A stretch of DNA of 64,000 nucleotides, taken from NCBI GenBank assembly GCA_030418115.1, contig JAUHQD010000006.1, forward strand, positions 62,001 to 126,000, in the 5' to 3' direction. The stretch's first letter is position 1. Each line of letters begins with the position of its first letter. Made by a program: the position numbers and the translations under genes. Source of the DNA: Alteromonadaceae bacterium BrNp21-10 (GTDB lineage Bacteria > Pseudomonadota > Gammaproteobacteria > Enterobacterales > Alteromonadaceae). Below, in pieces: positions 46,281-57,600 of the stretch. The notes under the pieces are model-generated. The model worked only from the letters and a program-made list of their open reading frames with translations, was not told the DNA's origin and did no database searches.

Positions 46281-46551
46281 AGTTTCGAGGCCAAGCGCAG
46301 CTTGGCGTTTATCCCTTTTCAGTTTGTAAATGGCTTATTCAGAATAGCTAGCCGCTATTCGAGACAGGACGTCGAGATAAAATTGTATGAACAATTGTGA
46401 ACGCACTTTTACTCGCCACTTCCATGTGGCTTACTTTCTTCGAAAGCCATCAAAGATGTTCAAACAGGTTCCTGACCTGTTTGTGTGCGGCCCGTAGGGC
46501 AGAGGACAGGATGTCTGAAGTCAAAAAGTCAGGATGACAGTTGGCGCAGCC
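46281..46551. repeat. hairpin repeat, inverted copy R3 (right border of island 3)
   Basis: The reverse complement reads like L1: GGCTGCGCCAACTG at the outer end (46551 inwards), GACA-TCC-TGTC, GCCC-TAC-GGGC, AACAGGT-CAGGA-ACCTGTT, GCCAC-ATGGAA-GTGGC, GTGCGTTCAC. On plus it also has GCCAAGC-GCA-GCTTGGC (46290-46306) and a GAATAGC/GCTATTC hairpin. It abuts the stop codon of the GGDEF-EAL gene with no spacer. The stretch 46099-46280 holds no gene. Confidence 0.75.
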
Positions 46552-48405
46552 TTACAACCCTTTATGCAAATCAAACTCTTCAATAGGGGCGGGGCTGTAG
46601 AAGTAGTAACCTTGCATCTGATTACAACCTAAGGCTAACAGTAGGTCTTTTTGTTCTTCGGTCTCTACGCCTTCTACGGTGCAACTGACTGCAAAACTGG
46701 AACACAGTTCTACGATGGTTTTGACTACCCCTTGACTGCGTTGACTCTGCTGTAGGTTGTGTACAAAACTACGATCTATTTTTAAGTTATCAAAAGCTAA
46801 TTTATGGATATAACCCAAGCTAGAGTAGCCGGAACCAAAATCATCTAGGGCGATTTTGAACCCTTGCTGTTGTAATCGCTGGGTGGTGTTTGAACAGAGA
46901 TCTAAGTCTGCCATCATAGTGGTTTCGGTGATTTCATACTGCACCCGCTTGGGGGATACTTGATGTTGTTGCAGAATATTATTAAGTAATTCTAGGGTAT
47001 TGCTGTTCATTACATCTTGCGCTGAAAGGTTGAACGATAAAAATAATGGCTCTGGCCACGCTTTTAGGTCGTTAACCGCTTTTTCAAACAGGTATAGGGT
47101 GATATCGGTGACCCGGCCGGTTTTTTCCGCAATTGTCACAAATTGCTCGGGGGGTATTTGACCTAATTCTGGGTGATACCATCTCGCCAGCGCTTCTAGA
47201 CCGATAATTTTGCCCGTAGCTCCATGAACAATAGGTTGATAGTGTAGAGATATTTGTTCTTTTTTGATGCTGTGGGTTAAGGCTAATTCCACTTGCGACT
47301 TTTGCATAATGAGATGTTCATGATCGCTATTAAAAATAACCGAGCTACCACGAGTTTTCTTTTTTGCTTCATAAAGTGCAAAGTCGGCCCTATCCATTAA
47401 TTGTTCAGTGGTATTGCCTGCATCGGGGTAAATGGCAAAACCACAGGAACCGGATATTTGTACGACGCCGGTGCGCATGGCAAAGGGTCTTTGAATGACG
47501 CGGGTAATATTTTGACCTAAGTCTTGAACGGCTTCTGGGTTTGAACTGTGATCAATAATGAGTGCAAATTCATCGCCGCCAATACGCGCTAGCATACAGT
47601 CTTCGCCTAACAATCGTTGCAGGCGCGAGCTGACATCGGTTAATACTCTATCCCCAGCTGCGTGACCATGAATATCATTGACTGGCTTAAAACCGTCGAG
47701 GTCGATGATGCCGACGATAAATTTATTATCGGGGCTAAAGGAGGTTAATTTTTCTTCTAAATAATTGCTAAAACTGCGGCGATTAGCCAGTTTAGTTAGG
47801 CCATCTTGGTTTGCCAGTAATTCGTTCTGAATATTCAACTTTTGGGTTTCTTGATGTTGGTATTCCAATTCTTGCTTAGCATTGATGACTCGAGAAAAAG
47901 CGCGGTAATAGCTCATGGCAACCATTACCAATACCGCAATTACTAAGGTGAAATTACTGGCAATGGCGACAAAAACAGGTTGGCCAGAGAATAAGGAAAA
48001 GCTAACAAAGGGAATGCCGGTGGTAATGGAGATGGCCCACGCCGCTTGAGGAAGATGGATTAAGCAGACGATAATGCCAATAACCGTAATAGACATGTAA
48101 TAAATTACATGGGCTTGGTGAGCAAAGTCACCATAGCTATATAGGGTATAACTCCAAGCGGAAAACGTCACTCCCATAATAACGGAAAAAATAACTGTCA
48201 TTTTAATTTGGTGGTTGGCTTGGGCTAGTGAGAAGGTTCGATATTTATAGCGGTACCACATAACAGCACGACTGATGCAGGCAATAGATAAAAATGCCGC
48301 CATGTAGATGGTGAGGTAGTCGGGAGCGACGCCATAATGGGTATAGGCTAGCGCTAACGAGTTCGCCAGCAGAATAGAATATAACAAGGGGACTTTTGTT
48401 AGCAA
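46552..48405 (-). CDS. membrane GGDEF-EAL cyclic-di-GMP protein
   Basis: 617 residues. Residues about 1-185 hold six or seven membrane helices. A short coiled linker (about 185-205) leads to a GGDEF domain (about 205-365) with intact RIGGDEFALI, then an EAL domain (about 370-615) with GLEALARW, NLSAQDV, the DDFGSGYSSLGY loop and VEGVET. Both active motifs are kept, so it may make or degrade cyclic di-GMP; no clear RxxD inhibitory site precedes GGDEF. Its stop codon directly touches repeat R3. Confidence 0.92.
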   Translation of the reverse strand: MLTKVPLLYSILLANSLALAYTHYGVAPDYLTIYMAAFLSIACISRAVMWYRYKYRTFSLAQANHQIKMTVIFSVIMGVTFSAWSYTLYSYGDFAHQAHVIYYMSITVIGIIVCLIHLPQAAWAISITTGIPFVSFSLFSGQPVFVAIASNFTLVIAVLVMVAMSYYRAFSRVINAKQELEYQHQETQKLNIQNELLANQDGLTKLANRRSFSNYLEEKLTSFSPDNKFIVGIIDLDGFKPVNDIHGHAAGDRVLTDVSSRLQRLLGEDCMLARIGGDEFALIIDHSSNPEAVQDLGQNITRVIQRPFAMRTGVVQISGSCGFAIYPDAGNTTEQLMDRADFALYEAKKKTRGSSVIFNSDHEHLIMQKSQVELALTHSIKKEQISLHYQPIVHGATGKIIGLEALARWYHPELGQIPPEQFVTIAEKTGRVTDITLYLFEKAVNDLKAWPEPLFLSFNLSAQDVMNSNTLELLNNILQQHQVSPKRVQYEITETTMMADLDLCSNTTQRLQQQGFKIALDDFGSGYSSLGYIHKLAFDNLKIDRSFVHNLQQSQRSQGVVKTIVELCSSFAVSCTVEGVETEEQKDLLLALGCNQMQGYYFYSPAPIEEFDLHKGL

Positions 48406-48578
48406 TTCATGAAACTGCGCAAAAACAATCTGTGGGCTTCTATTGGCGCCATTAATAAGGTTGTTTAGATACTTCGTGATGTTAATAAATGTCTCGCCCC
48501 TAGGTCACACAATGGTAAGTCGCTTACATGAATAGATCGATGATATCGTCGTATGTGATTTTTGCAATAGTTGCTTTT

Positions 48579-50600
48579 TTAATCACCGTAATCTTGCCGC
48601 CTTTGTAAGGCTCTTACCAAAAAACGATTTGGATTTAACGCATCCAACAGGGATTGGTTCAGTGGCAAAGGGGCACCACTAATCTGGCAAGCTAATATTT
48701 CAGCTAATAATGGCGCAGTGCACAACCCTCGTGAACCTAAGCCGGTTAAGGTATAAAGGTTAGGGTGGTTAATTGCTGGAGGATAACAATGTAACGGCAG
48801 GGCTTTGTACAAGTCTTGGTATTGTTGTTGCTGCTGGGGTATATCCGCTAGCGCACCCACTAAAGGAATATGATCGGCGCTGCTACAACGAATCGCCGCG
48901 CGGCCTTGTTGGTGGCTGTATAACTTTTGCCAGTCGTAATTTTTTAATGCTTTTTTAAGTATTGCAATATTGGTGTGTTCTTCGCTTTCGCGGTAGTCAC
49001 ATTGACGGTCATTTTTAATGTAAGTGGAACCCAGTGCATGCTGACCATTGACCGCTGGGGTTAAATAACCTTTATGGCACAGTACGGTTTTTAACTTGGC
49101 TAAGGTCGGCTGGCTAGGAACGCTTTCAACCTGACCACGTACTAATCTATAGGGCAAGTCATTTAATAACGGAATATCTACACTATCACTGCCACTGGCA
49201 AACACCACAATGTCACTAAGGGTAGATGTTTTTTGTCCATTACTATGTTGCCAATGTAACTGCCATTGATTATCGATTGGCTGCAAGCCAATAAGCTGAT
49301 GATCGCAGTGGATTTCGCTGTTAGCAGATTGCAGTAGCGCTTTAACCAATTGTGGGGGATTGATCCAACCACCCTGTTCGATAGATAGGGCCTTGTAGGG
49401 TAGCTCTAATCCAGACTGCGCTTTTACCTCAGTATGGTTGATTAACCTTGCTAAGGATGTCGGCCAAGCTTGGCCCTCTACAAACTTTTCATAACGTTGC
49501 TCGATCGCATCGGTAAAAGCTAGCTGTAGCACACCGCAAAAATCATGTTGAAATTCCCCCCCATCGCGCAGTAGTTGTTGATAACGACGCAGCGCAAAAC
49601 CAAAACATTGAGCCTGCAACAAACTGCTGATATTGGCCTCGGTATGTAATTGTGGATAGAAGCCGCCTAACGGGTTGCCGGAAGCTCCTTGAGCTATGCC
49701 CTTATCCTTGCAGAATAATTGCACTGCATATCCATACCGACTTAGAGAATAGGCCAAGTTGGCTCCAGCTAATCCGGCACCAATAATGGTGACATTTTTA
49801 TTGGTGCACTGTTCGATATTAGGCACCGTTTCTCGGCTAAAATAAGGTGCGCCTAGGGAAACCCTTGGTTTATGGTTGAGGGTGCCGGTCAGCATTTCTC
49901 GCTTTTTACCATGGCCCTTCACTTTGTTGACTTCATATCCGGCTTGTTGCAATCCACGGCGCACAAATCCAGCGGCAGTGAAGGTGGCAAAGGTGGAATC
50001 TTGTTTGCCTAGCTTGACCATATTATTGAACAAGCTGTCGTTCCACATCTCTGGATTTTTGGAAGGTGCAAAACCATCAAGAAACCACGCATCTACTATG
50101 CCTGCGGTTGGGCTGTACAGCGAATCAAGCACGTCTTTGATATCACCAAACCAGAGGTCCAACTGCACACTGTTATCGTCAAATTGCAATCGGTGGCAAC
50201 CCTGATGTAAAAACGGATATTGTTGTACTATCAGCTTGGCCAATTCGTTGAGTTCGGGCCATTGCTGTGCAGCGCGAGCGAAATCTTGTTGGGTCAGTGG
50301 ATATTTTTCGACACTGATAAAGCGCAATGTACGCAAAGTTGTGTTTGGAAATTGTAATTTGAATTGGCGAAACTGTTGCCATAGGGCAAGAAAATTCAGT
50401 CCAGTACCAAAGCCGCTTTCTGCGACTACAAATTCAGTTTGTTGCCATTGTTGCCAGCGTGTTTCGAGGTGATTATTCTGTATAAATACAAATTGGCTTT
50501 CCGCCAGACCACTATCGTTGGAATAATAAATATCTGCAAAATCGCGGGCAATGGGGGCCTGATGTTGGTTAAATTCTATATTTGCTGGTTTTATGTTCAA
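48579..50600 (-). CDS. mnmC: bifunctional tRNA mnm5s2U modification protein
   Basis: 673 residues. The N-terminal part (about 1-245) is the SAM methyltransferase domain (VAESGFGTGLNFLALW; DAWFLDGFAPSKNPEMW). The C-terminal part (about 270-660) is a DAO-type FAD oxidase (VTIIGAGLAGANLAYSLSRYG). It finishes the 5-methylaminomethyl-2-thiouridine modification at the tRNA wobble base. Divergent from fabB, the normal order. Confidence 0.95.
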   Translation of the reverse strand: MNIKPANIEFNQHQAPIARDFADIYYSNDSGLAESQFVFIQNNHLETRWQQWQQTEFVVAESGFGTGLNFLALWQQFRQFKLQFPNTTLRTLRFISVEKYPLTQQDFARAAQQWPELNELAKLIVQQYPFLHQGCHRLQFDDNSVQLDLWFGDIKDVLDSLYSPTAGIVDAWFLDGFAPSKNPEMWNDSLFNNMVKLGKQDSTFATFTAAGFVRRGLQQAGYEVNKVKGHGKKREMLTGTLNHKPRVSLGAPYFSRETVPNIEQCTNKNVTIIGAGLAGANLAYSLSRYGYAVQLFCKDKGIAQGASGNPLGGFYPQLHTEANISSLLQAQCFGFALRRYQQLLRDGGEFQHDFCGVLQLAFTDAIEQRYEKFVEGQAWPTSLARLINHTEVKAQSGLELPYKALSIEQGGWINPPQLVKALLQSANSEIHCDHQLIGLQPIDNQWQLHWQHSNGQKTSTLSDIVVFASGSDSVDIPLLNDLPYRLVRGQVESVPSQPTLAKLKTVLCHKGYLTPAVNGQHALGSTYIKNDRQCDYRESEEHTNIAILKKALKNYDWQKLYSHQQGRAAIRCSSADHIPLVGALADIPQQQQQYQDLYKALPLHCYPPAINHPNLYTLTGLGSRGLCTAPLLAEILACQISGAPLPLNQSLLDALNPNRFLVRALQRRQDYGD

Positions 50601-50736
50601 AGTGGGGTTCTTTTAGTGCTGTTTTGTCATGACTTTGGGTATAGTACGACTTTTTACAGCGACTCTACAAAGAGCAGACCAGTTTGTTAGTGAAATTCAT
50701 TAACATGTGCGTCAAATTTTGACATTGGGATTGAAT

Positions 50737-51951
50737 ATGAGAAGAGCAGTCATTACCGGTTTGGGGATCGTATCCAGCATTGGTAACAATCAGCAAGAAG
50801 TGTTGGCCTCATTGAAAAATGGTACTAGTGGTATCAGTAAGTCAGACGAGTTTGTCGAGTTGGGATTGCGTAGTCATGTGTGGGGTAATATTGACCTAGA
50901 CGTGAAAGAGCATATTGACCGCAAAGCCTTGCGTTTCATGGGTGAAGCTGCAGCTTATACTTATATTGCTATGCAAGAAGCTATTGATGATGCCAAGTTA
51001 ACCCCAGAAATGGTGTCTAATCCACGTACTGGTTTAGTGGCTGGTTCGGGCGGTGCATCGTCGAAAAATCAGGTAGAAGCCGCAGATATTTTACGTGCGA
51101 AAGGCGTTAAACGCGTAGGCCCTTATATGGTAACTCGTACTATGAGTAGTACGGTGTCAGCTTGTTTGGCGACACCTTTTGCTATTAAAGGCATAAACTA
51201 TTCCATGAGTTCAGCCTGTGCTACCAGCGCCCATTGTATTGGTAATGCGGTAGAGCAAATTCAACTAGGTAAACAAGATATTGTGTTTGCCGGTGGTGGT
51301 GAAGAAGTGCATTGGACTTTAGCTATGGAATTTGACGCCATGGGCGCCTTATCCAGCAAATTCAATGACACCCCTGAAGTGGCTTCACGTACTTATGATG
51401 CTGATCGTGACGGTTTTGTTATTTCTGGTGGCGGCGGTATTGTGGTGGTGGAAGAGCTTGAGCATGCCTTAGCCCGTGGTGCCAAAATTTACGGCGAAGT
51501 TGTAGGTTACGGCGCAACATCTGATGGCTATGACATGGTTGCTCCTTCTGGTGAAGGCGCAGTACGTTGTATGCGACTTGCTATGCAAGATATTGATGGG
51601 CCAATCGATTACTTAAATACTCACGGTACGTCTACTCCGGTGGGCGATGTTAAAGAGCTGGGCGCTATCCAAGAAGTGTTTGGTGGCAAATCTCCAGCTA
51701 TCAGTGCGACTAAAGCTATGACCGGTCATGGTTTAGGTGCCGCTGGTGTACAAGAAGCTATTTACAGTTTATTGATGATGGAGCACGGTTTTATTGCACC
51801 ATCGGTGAATATCAGTAATTTAGACGAGCAAGCAGAAGGTTTGGATATTGTGCGTGAAACTCGTACCGCTGAGCTAAATACTGTTATGTCCAACAGTTTC
51901 GGTTTTGGTGGCACTAACGCCACTTTGGTTATGTCTAAATACAAAGCCTAA
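50737..51951 (+). CDS. fabB: beta-ketoacyl-ACP synthase I
   Basis: 404 residues from ATG 50737 ([17 protein letters not shown]), which matches the family start; an in-frame GTG at 50707 adds ten off-family residues. The catalytic triad is visible: Cys in [13 protein letters not shown], His in [12 protein letters not shown] and His in [12 protein letters not shown]. Elongates acyl-ACP and is essential for unsaturated fatty acids. An 11-bp hairpin follows. Confidence 0.96.
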   Translation: MRRAVITGLGIVSSIGNNQQEVLASLKNGTSGISKSDEFVELGLRSHVWGNIDLDVKEHIDRKALRFMGEAAAYTYIAMQEAIDDAKLTPEMVSNPRTGLVAGSGGASSKNQVEAADILRAKGVKRVGPYMVTRTMSSTVSACLATPFAIKGINYSMSSACATSAHCIGNAVEQIQLGKQDIVFAGGGEEVHWTLAMEFDAMGALSSKFNDTPEVASRTYDADRDGFVISGGGGIVVVEELEHALARGAKIYGEVVGYGATSDGYDMVAPSGEGAVRCMRLAMQDIDGPIDYLNTHGTSTPVGDVKELGAIQEVFGGKSPAISATKAMTGHGLGAAGVQEAIYSLLMMEHGFIAPSVNISNLDEQAEGLDIVRETRTAELNTVMSNSFGFGGTNATLVMSKYKA

Positions 51952-51961
51952 ATCGTTGTTA

Positions 51962-51995
51962 ATACTGGGTGGTTAATTTTTTTGCCACCCAGTAT
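51962..51995 (+). terminator. hairpin terminator after fabB
   Basis: ATACTGGGTGG (51962-51972) pairs exactly with CCACCCAGTAT (51985-51995). The loop is T-rich and the T-run is in the loop rather than after the stem. Confidence 0.6.
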
Positions 51996-52039
51996 ATACC
52001 ATGCGGCATCCCCCTTTCTTACCAAAGCGCTAGCTCACT

Positions 52040-53170
52040 ATGATGAAAATCTATTACGAAGACTCCATGCCTTATGCCGAAGCCTTTTTTTCAACAATCG
52101 GGGAATGTCAGGCATTTTCTGGGCGCTCTGTCACTCCTGCAGATATTGAAGATGCGGATCTACTTTTTGTACGCTCCACAACAAAAGTTAATGAAGCCCT
52201 GATTGCCAACTGCCAAAATCTAAAGTTTGTGGCCACGGCAACGGCGGGCTATAACCATATTGATCAAGGGTATTTAAAAGCGCGTAATATTCCATGGTAT
52301 GCAGCCGCAGGTTGTAACGCGGTGGCAGTGGCGGAATATGTACTGAGCGCTTTGTGTGTGTTGGCTGAACGTTATAAATGGACGTTGGCGGATAAAACCG
52401 TAGGTATAGTTGGTGCCGGTCAAGTGGGTACGGCATTGGCTAAAAAGCTTGATGCCTTAGGCATGGGTTATGTGTTGTGTGATCCGCCCTTGCAGGATGC
52501 CGGTGATGAACGCAATTTAGGCTCCTTAGATGACGTTATGCAGTGCGATGTTATTAGCTTGCATGTGCCACTGGTAAAAAATGGTGCACATCCTACCGAG
52601 TTATTATTTGATGCAGCACGTTTAGGGCAATTGTCTGAGCAGCAAGTGTTGATCAACGCTTGTCGTGGTGAGATTGTCGATAACGCCGCCTTGTTGGCTG
52701 AGTTTGAAGCTGGTCGTCAGTTAAAAGTGGTGTTAGATGTGTGGCAAAATGAACCCAATATCAGCCAAGCCTTAGTGCCTTATATTGCATTGGCAACGGC
52801 GCATATTGCCGGTCATAGTCTTGAAGGTAAAGCCAACGGCACCGAAATGGTGTATAACGCTGCCTGCGATTTATTAGGTCTTGAGAAACGGCAACATTTA
52901 CAGGCGTTATTACCGCCAGCCCAACCGGCGGAAATTAGTTTGCCAAGTACCGATTTGAGTTGGCAAAATGTGCAGTATCTTATTCGTCAGATTTACGATA
53001 TTGCCGCCGATGATCAAGACTTTAAAAAGCGAATTGCCACCGTAGGGCAGTTTGAATATATCCGCAAGCACTATGCTATAAGAAGAGAATTTGCTGCGGT
53101 ATCGGTAAAAGCTGGAAATTGTGCGCTATCACAGGCAATATTCGGCCTTGGTTTTAAGACCATTAATTGA
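52040..53170 (+). CDS. pdxB: 4-phosphoerythronate dehydrogenase
   Basis: 376 residues. NAD-dependent oxidation of 4-phosphoerythronate in the DXP-dependent pyridoxal phosphate pathway. The Rossmann motif is VGIVGAGQVGTALAKKL. Catalytic residues of the D-hydroxyacid dehydrogenase family are in NACRGEIVDN (Arg), DVWQNEP (Glu) and AHIAGHSLEGKANGT (His). The C-terminal dimerisation domain is present. MMK start; the second ATG at 52043 is equally possible. Confidence 0.95.
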   Translation: MMKIYYEDSMPYAEAFFSTIGECQAFSGRSVTPADIEDADLLFVRSTTKVNEALIANCQNLKFVATATAGYNHIDQGYLKARNIPWYAAAGCNAVAVAEYVLSALCVLAERYKWTLADKTVGIVGAGQVGTALAKKLDALGMGYVLCDPPLQDAGDERNLGSLDDVMQCDVISLHVPLVKNGAHPTELLFDAARLGQLSEQQVLINACRGEIVDNAALLAEFEAGRQLKVVLDVWQNEPNISQALVPYIALATAHIAGHSLEGKANGTEMVYNAACDLLGLEKRQHLQALLPPAQPAEISLPSTDLSWQNVQYLIRQIYDIAADDQDFKKRIATVGQFEYIRKHYAIRREFAAVSVKAGNCALSQAIFGLGFKTIN

Positions 53171-53215
53171 AGCAGAATAATTCTGATTCACCACTAACGT
53201 AGGAGTTTAAAACAC

Positions 53216-54232
53216 ATGTCGCGAGCCTTTGATGTCGCTGTATTGGGCGCAACGGGTCTGGTCGGTCAAAACATGATCGAAATCCTTGAAGAAAGGAATT
53301 TCCCAGTTAAGAATCTTTATCCATTAGCTAGCTCACGTTCAGCTGGTGGTACAGTGCAGTTTAAGGGAAAAGACATCACAGTTTTGGACGCAGATACCTT
53401 TGATTTTAGCCAAGCGCAAATCGGTTTCTTTTCTGCCGGTGGTAGTGTTTCTGCTAAATTTGCACCGATTGCTGCTGAAGCCGGTTGTGTGGTGATTGAT
53501 AACACCTCTGAATACCGTTATGAGCCTGATATCCCATTAGTGGTTCCTGAAGTTAATCCACAAGCATTGGCTGATTTCCGCAATCGCAATATTATTGCTA
53601 ACCCAAATTGCTCTACGATTCAAATGATGGTGGCGTTAAAGCCAATTCAAGATGCAGTGGGTATTGCGCGTATTAACGTTTGTACTTATCAGTCGGTTTC
53701 TGGTGCTGGTAAAGAAGCCATTGAAGAGCTAGCGCAACAATGCGCCGCCTTGCTAAGTGGTCAGGAAGCCGTCGTAGAAAACTTTAGTCGCCAAATCGCC
53801 TTTAACGTTATTCCGCAAATTGATGTTTTTCAAGATAACGATTACACCAAAGAAGAAATGAAAATGGTGTGGGAAACTCATAAAATTATGGGTGACGATA
53901 CCATCATGGTTAACCCCACAGCAGTGCGGGTTCCGGTGTTCTTCGGTCATGGTGAAGCCATTCACATTGAAACTCGTCAGCAAATTAGCGCTGAAGAAGT
54001 TAAAACTTTGTTGGCCAATGCACCAGGCGTCACTTTATTGGCAGATCGTGAAGATTTCCCTACTCCGGTGGGTAATGCCAGCGGTAAAGATGATGTGTTT
54101 GTTGGCCGTGTCCGTGACGATATTTCTCACCCTAACGGCATTAATTTGTGGGTTGTGGCAGATAATGTCCGTAAAGGGGCAGCCACTAACAGTATTCAAA
54201 TCGCTGAAAAGTTAATTGCTGATTATATGTAA
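53216..54232 (+). CDS. asd: aspartate-semialdehyde dehydrogenase
   Basis: 338 residues. Reduces aspartyl phosphate to the semialdehyde for Lys, Met, Thr and diaminopimelate. GATGLVGQNM is the NADP-binding loop, the active-site Cys is in NPNCSTIQM, and the catalytic His is in FGHGEAIHIE. It has the key Cys, unlike the Usg homologue found at this locus in enterics. AGGAG precedes the ATG. Confidence 0.94.
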   Translation: MSRAFDVAVLGATGLVGQNMIEILEERNFPVKNLYPLASSRSAGGTVQFKGKDITVLDADTFDFSQAQIGFFSAGGSVSAKFAPIAAEAGCVVIDNTSEYRYEPDIPLVVPEVNPQALADFRNRNIIANPNCSTIQMMVALKPIQDAVGIARINVCTYQSVSGAGKEAIEELAQQCAALLSGQEAVVENFSRQIAFNVIPQIDVFQDNDYTKEEMKMVWETHKIMGDDTIMVNPTAVRVPVFFGHGEAIHIETRQQISAEEVKTLLANAPGVTLLADREDFPTPVGNASGKDDVFVGRVRDDISHPNGINLWVVADNVRKGAATNSIQIAEKLIADYM

Positions 54233-54275
54233 ATGCACTTTAGCCGTTTAGTTGGCTAAACCAACACCGCCATAC

Positions 54276-54303
54276 TTAAGGGAGCATTTCATTGCTCCCT
54301 TAA
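54276..54303 (+). terminator. hairpin terminator after asd
   Basis: TTAAGGGAGCA (54276-54286) pairs exactly with TGCTCCCTTAA (54293-54303). Only a weak T stretch follows. Confidence 0.65.
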
Positions 54304-54638
54304 CATTTCAGGGCCTTCGCCGATAAACTGTTAAATGTAATTCCCTGATCCTGAGTAAATTACTTAAGAGTTTGATTTATTGCTGGTTTGCAATAACTAT
54401 GTAAAGCAATTATTGATTTTTTATGTGTTGGTATCGTTGCGGGTTTATAGTAAATTTGGAACACATCTTGCACTCTGTTTACTGAAATTAGACTGAGTAA
54501 AATACCTTAGTCTAATAAATCGCTATAAAGGCAGTGGATTCTTCAACACCTAGGACTCTGGTGATGATCGAGCTAGGTAAACAACTAATTGATAAATATA
54601 ATGTTATTATTTTCCCCTGGGGCGGCAAAGGACAGTCT
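54304..54638 (+). promoter_or_regulatory. long leader / promoter region of fimV
   Basis: 335 bases without a gene. AT-rich with no compelling repeat. The fimV frame stays open upstream to 54534, but the ribosome site AAAGGA and the signal peptide place the real start at 54639. Confidence 0.4.
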
Positions 54639-57600
54639 ATGAAATTGCGACATTTGCTATTATTGCTAGTAGTTTCTGGCTTGTGTCTACCTGTTTACGC
54701 TCAAACGGTGAGAGGTCCAAAATCTAAAGATGGTGAGCGACCGGTAGCTCGTCAATCTAATACACAATCTGCAAACCCTGCCTATTCAAATAATTCCTAT
54801 GCTAACAATGGCACAACTTACGGCCCAATTAATAGTAATGACACGCTGTGGTCAATAGCTCAACGTCATAGTGCTAATTCTAACTACTCCATTTATCAAG
54901 TGATGGTGGCGATTCAACAAATGAATCCCACGGCCTTTGAGAATGGCAATATGAATTTAATGATTGATGGCAAAGTACTCACATTGCCGCCAGATTCCTA
55001 TATCGCCACTATTGATCCTGCTATGGCGACCGCTAAGGCGACGTTTGACCTTGATAATAGTTCCCAGGGAACGGCAACTAAGAAACCTAATTCCAAAATA
55101 GCCAGTACTGCCGATCTTAATGAGACCAAAGAGTCCATTGAAAAACAGATTACGAGTATGGACGAGCAACGCCATCAGCAATTTGTTGAATTAAAGGGAT
55201 CTTTAGCCGAGTCCATTCGCGGATTGGAGTCACTACTGAGCGAGAATAATCGCATTAACGAACGCTTAGACGGTGTTAATACTGAAATCGACCATCTGCG
55301 CTCGCAAGTGGGCGAAAATGGTGAAGTTCCGCAACAAATAAACCGATTGTTAGCCTTACAAAATGAAGTATTAAAGCTGTCTCAACAAGAGCGTGCTAAA
55401 CAACTTGAAGAAGAAAAACGCAACGCCTCATTATTTTCCAACCCGTTGTGGTTAATTTTAGCCTCGACGATACCGGTTATTCTTATTTTGGTAGGCTTGG
55501 GTGTTTGGCTTAAACGCCGTCAAAGTGGCAGCGTAGAAGCACCAGTAGCTAAAGCGACAGAGCCGGCAGCAGAAGATTTACCTGATGCGGCAGCTGATAT
55601 GGATGAATTCTCCACATCAATTGACGATGACCTCTCAGGCGAATTATTTGAGGATGATTTATTCGGTAGCGATGACTTGCAAGATGCATCGTTTGAGGAA
55701 GATGAACTATTAACAGAACCGGCAACTACAGCTAAGCCTGATCCGGAAGATGATGTGGACGATGGCTTAAATGATTTTGATGATTTAACCGATGAGCTGT
55801 TAGACGAGTCACTGGATATGGAAGATATCAGTAGTGATGAGCCTGAAAAAATCGAATCCGAAGACATTGATGATGATCTGGATGAGTCCCTTGATATTGA
55901 AGATGAGGTTCTTAATGAAGTCTCTGCGATTGAGGCGGAATTAGGTGAAGAGATTCTGCAACAGGGCGATCTAGACGATTTGTTTGATTCCGATGACGAA
56001 GAACCGCTTGCAGAGCCAGGTGGTGAAGAGGTCGACGATGTTGATGATCTTCTTGACCAAATAGAATCTGATGATTCTGAAGAGTCGGTAGAACTATCTG
56101 AAGAGCTGAAGGCTGCTGAGCTGCAAACTTTAGGTGAGGACGACGAAGCTGAGGTCGAGAAACAAGAAAGTAACATAGAAAAAATAAATGATGCACTCGA
56201 AGAAACTGATTTAACTGCTATAGAAATGCAGGATATCAGCAGAGTCACGCCAATAGCAGATGGCAAGATTGATAATCTTGCAGAAGAAATTGGTCAGAAT
56301 AGTGCTGAAATAGACTCACTTACCCAAGAATTATTAGACGATATTGAGCAGGCGCCTGATGAGTCAGCCGAAGAGTCTATAAAAGAACAAAATGCTGATA
56401 CCAAGGACGAAGAAAACAGTCTTGATGAAAATGGTGCCGTTGAAGAGCCCGAGCAAGATGATCTCAGCGATGAATTGCTAGCGGAGCTAGGTGTAGAAGC
56501 TAAAGACGAAGAAGACAGTCTTGATGAAGATGGTGCTGTTGAAGAGTCTGTACAAGATGATCTCAGCGATGAATTATTAGCAGAGCTAGGCGTAGAAGCT
56601 GAAGATGAAGAAGACAGTCTCGATGAAGAAAGTGCTGTTGAAGAGTCAGCACAAGATGATCTCAGCGATGAATTATTAGCTGAGCTAGGCGTAGAAGCTG
56701 AAGATGAAGAAGACAGTCTTGATGAAGATGGTGCCGTTGAAGAGCCCGAGCAAGATGATCTCAGCGATGAATTGCTAGCGGAGCTAGGCGTAGAAGCCGA
56801 GGACGAAGAAGACAGTCTCGATGAAGAAAGTGCTGCTGAAGAGTCAGCACAAGATGATCTCAGCGATGAATTGCTAGCGGAGCTAGGTGTAGACGCCGAG
56901 GACGAAGACGACAGCCTCGATGAAGAATCGGTACAGGATGATCTCAGCGATGAATTATTAGCAGAGCTAGGCGTAGAAGCCGAGGACGAAGAAGACAGTG
57001 CCGTTGAAGAGTCCGTGCAAGATGATCTCAGCGATGAATTGCTAGCGGAGCTAGGTGTAGACGCCGAGGACGAAGACGACAGTCTCGATGAAGACAGTGC
57101 CGTTGAAGAGTCCGTGCAAGATGATCTCAGTGATGAATTGCTAGCGGAGCTAGGTGTAGACGCCGAGGACGAAGACGACAGCCTCGATGAAGAATCAGTA
57201 CAAGATGATCTCAGCGATGAATTGCTGGCGGAGCTAGGTGTAGAAGCGGAGGCTGAGGATGAAATTGAATCCCAGGATGACGAGGTTGAAGCTGAGGCCG
57301 AAGAACTGACCGATGAGTTATTGTCGGAGTTAGTTGCAGATGCAGACGAGACACTGCCAACGGTAGATGAGCCTGAAGAGAACGACTTGTTAGACGAACT
57401 TGAAGATGAGCTCGAACAAGAAATCGTTGAAGATGATGAATTGGAAAGTGCGTTAGCCGAATTTGAACAAGCCGAAGATGATCCCGAACCTATTGCCGCT
57501 TCAGACGACTCTGCGGAATTAGTGGATGATATTGAGTTAGTCGATGAAGACGAATTAGAGTCAGCGTTAGATGATTTTGACGAGCCAACAGAAGCCGAGA

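Noticed and set aside
56451-57250. CRISPR-like regular repeats
   Set aside because: The repeats are coding, in frame, and encode similar acidic peptides. There are no unrelated spacers of constant length.
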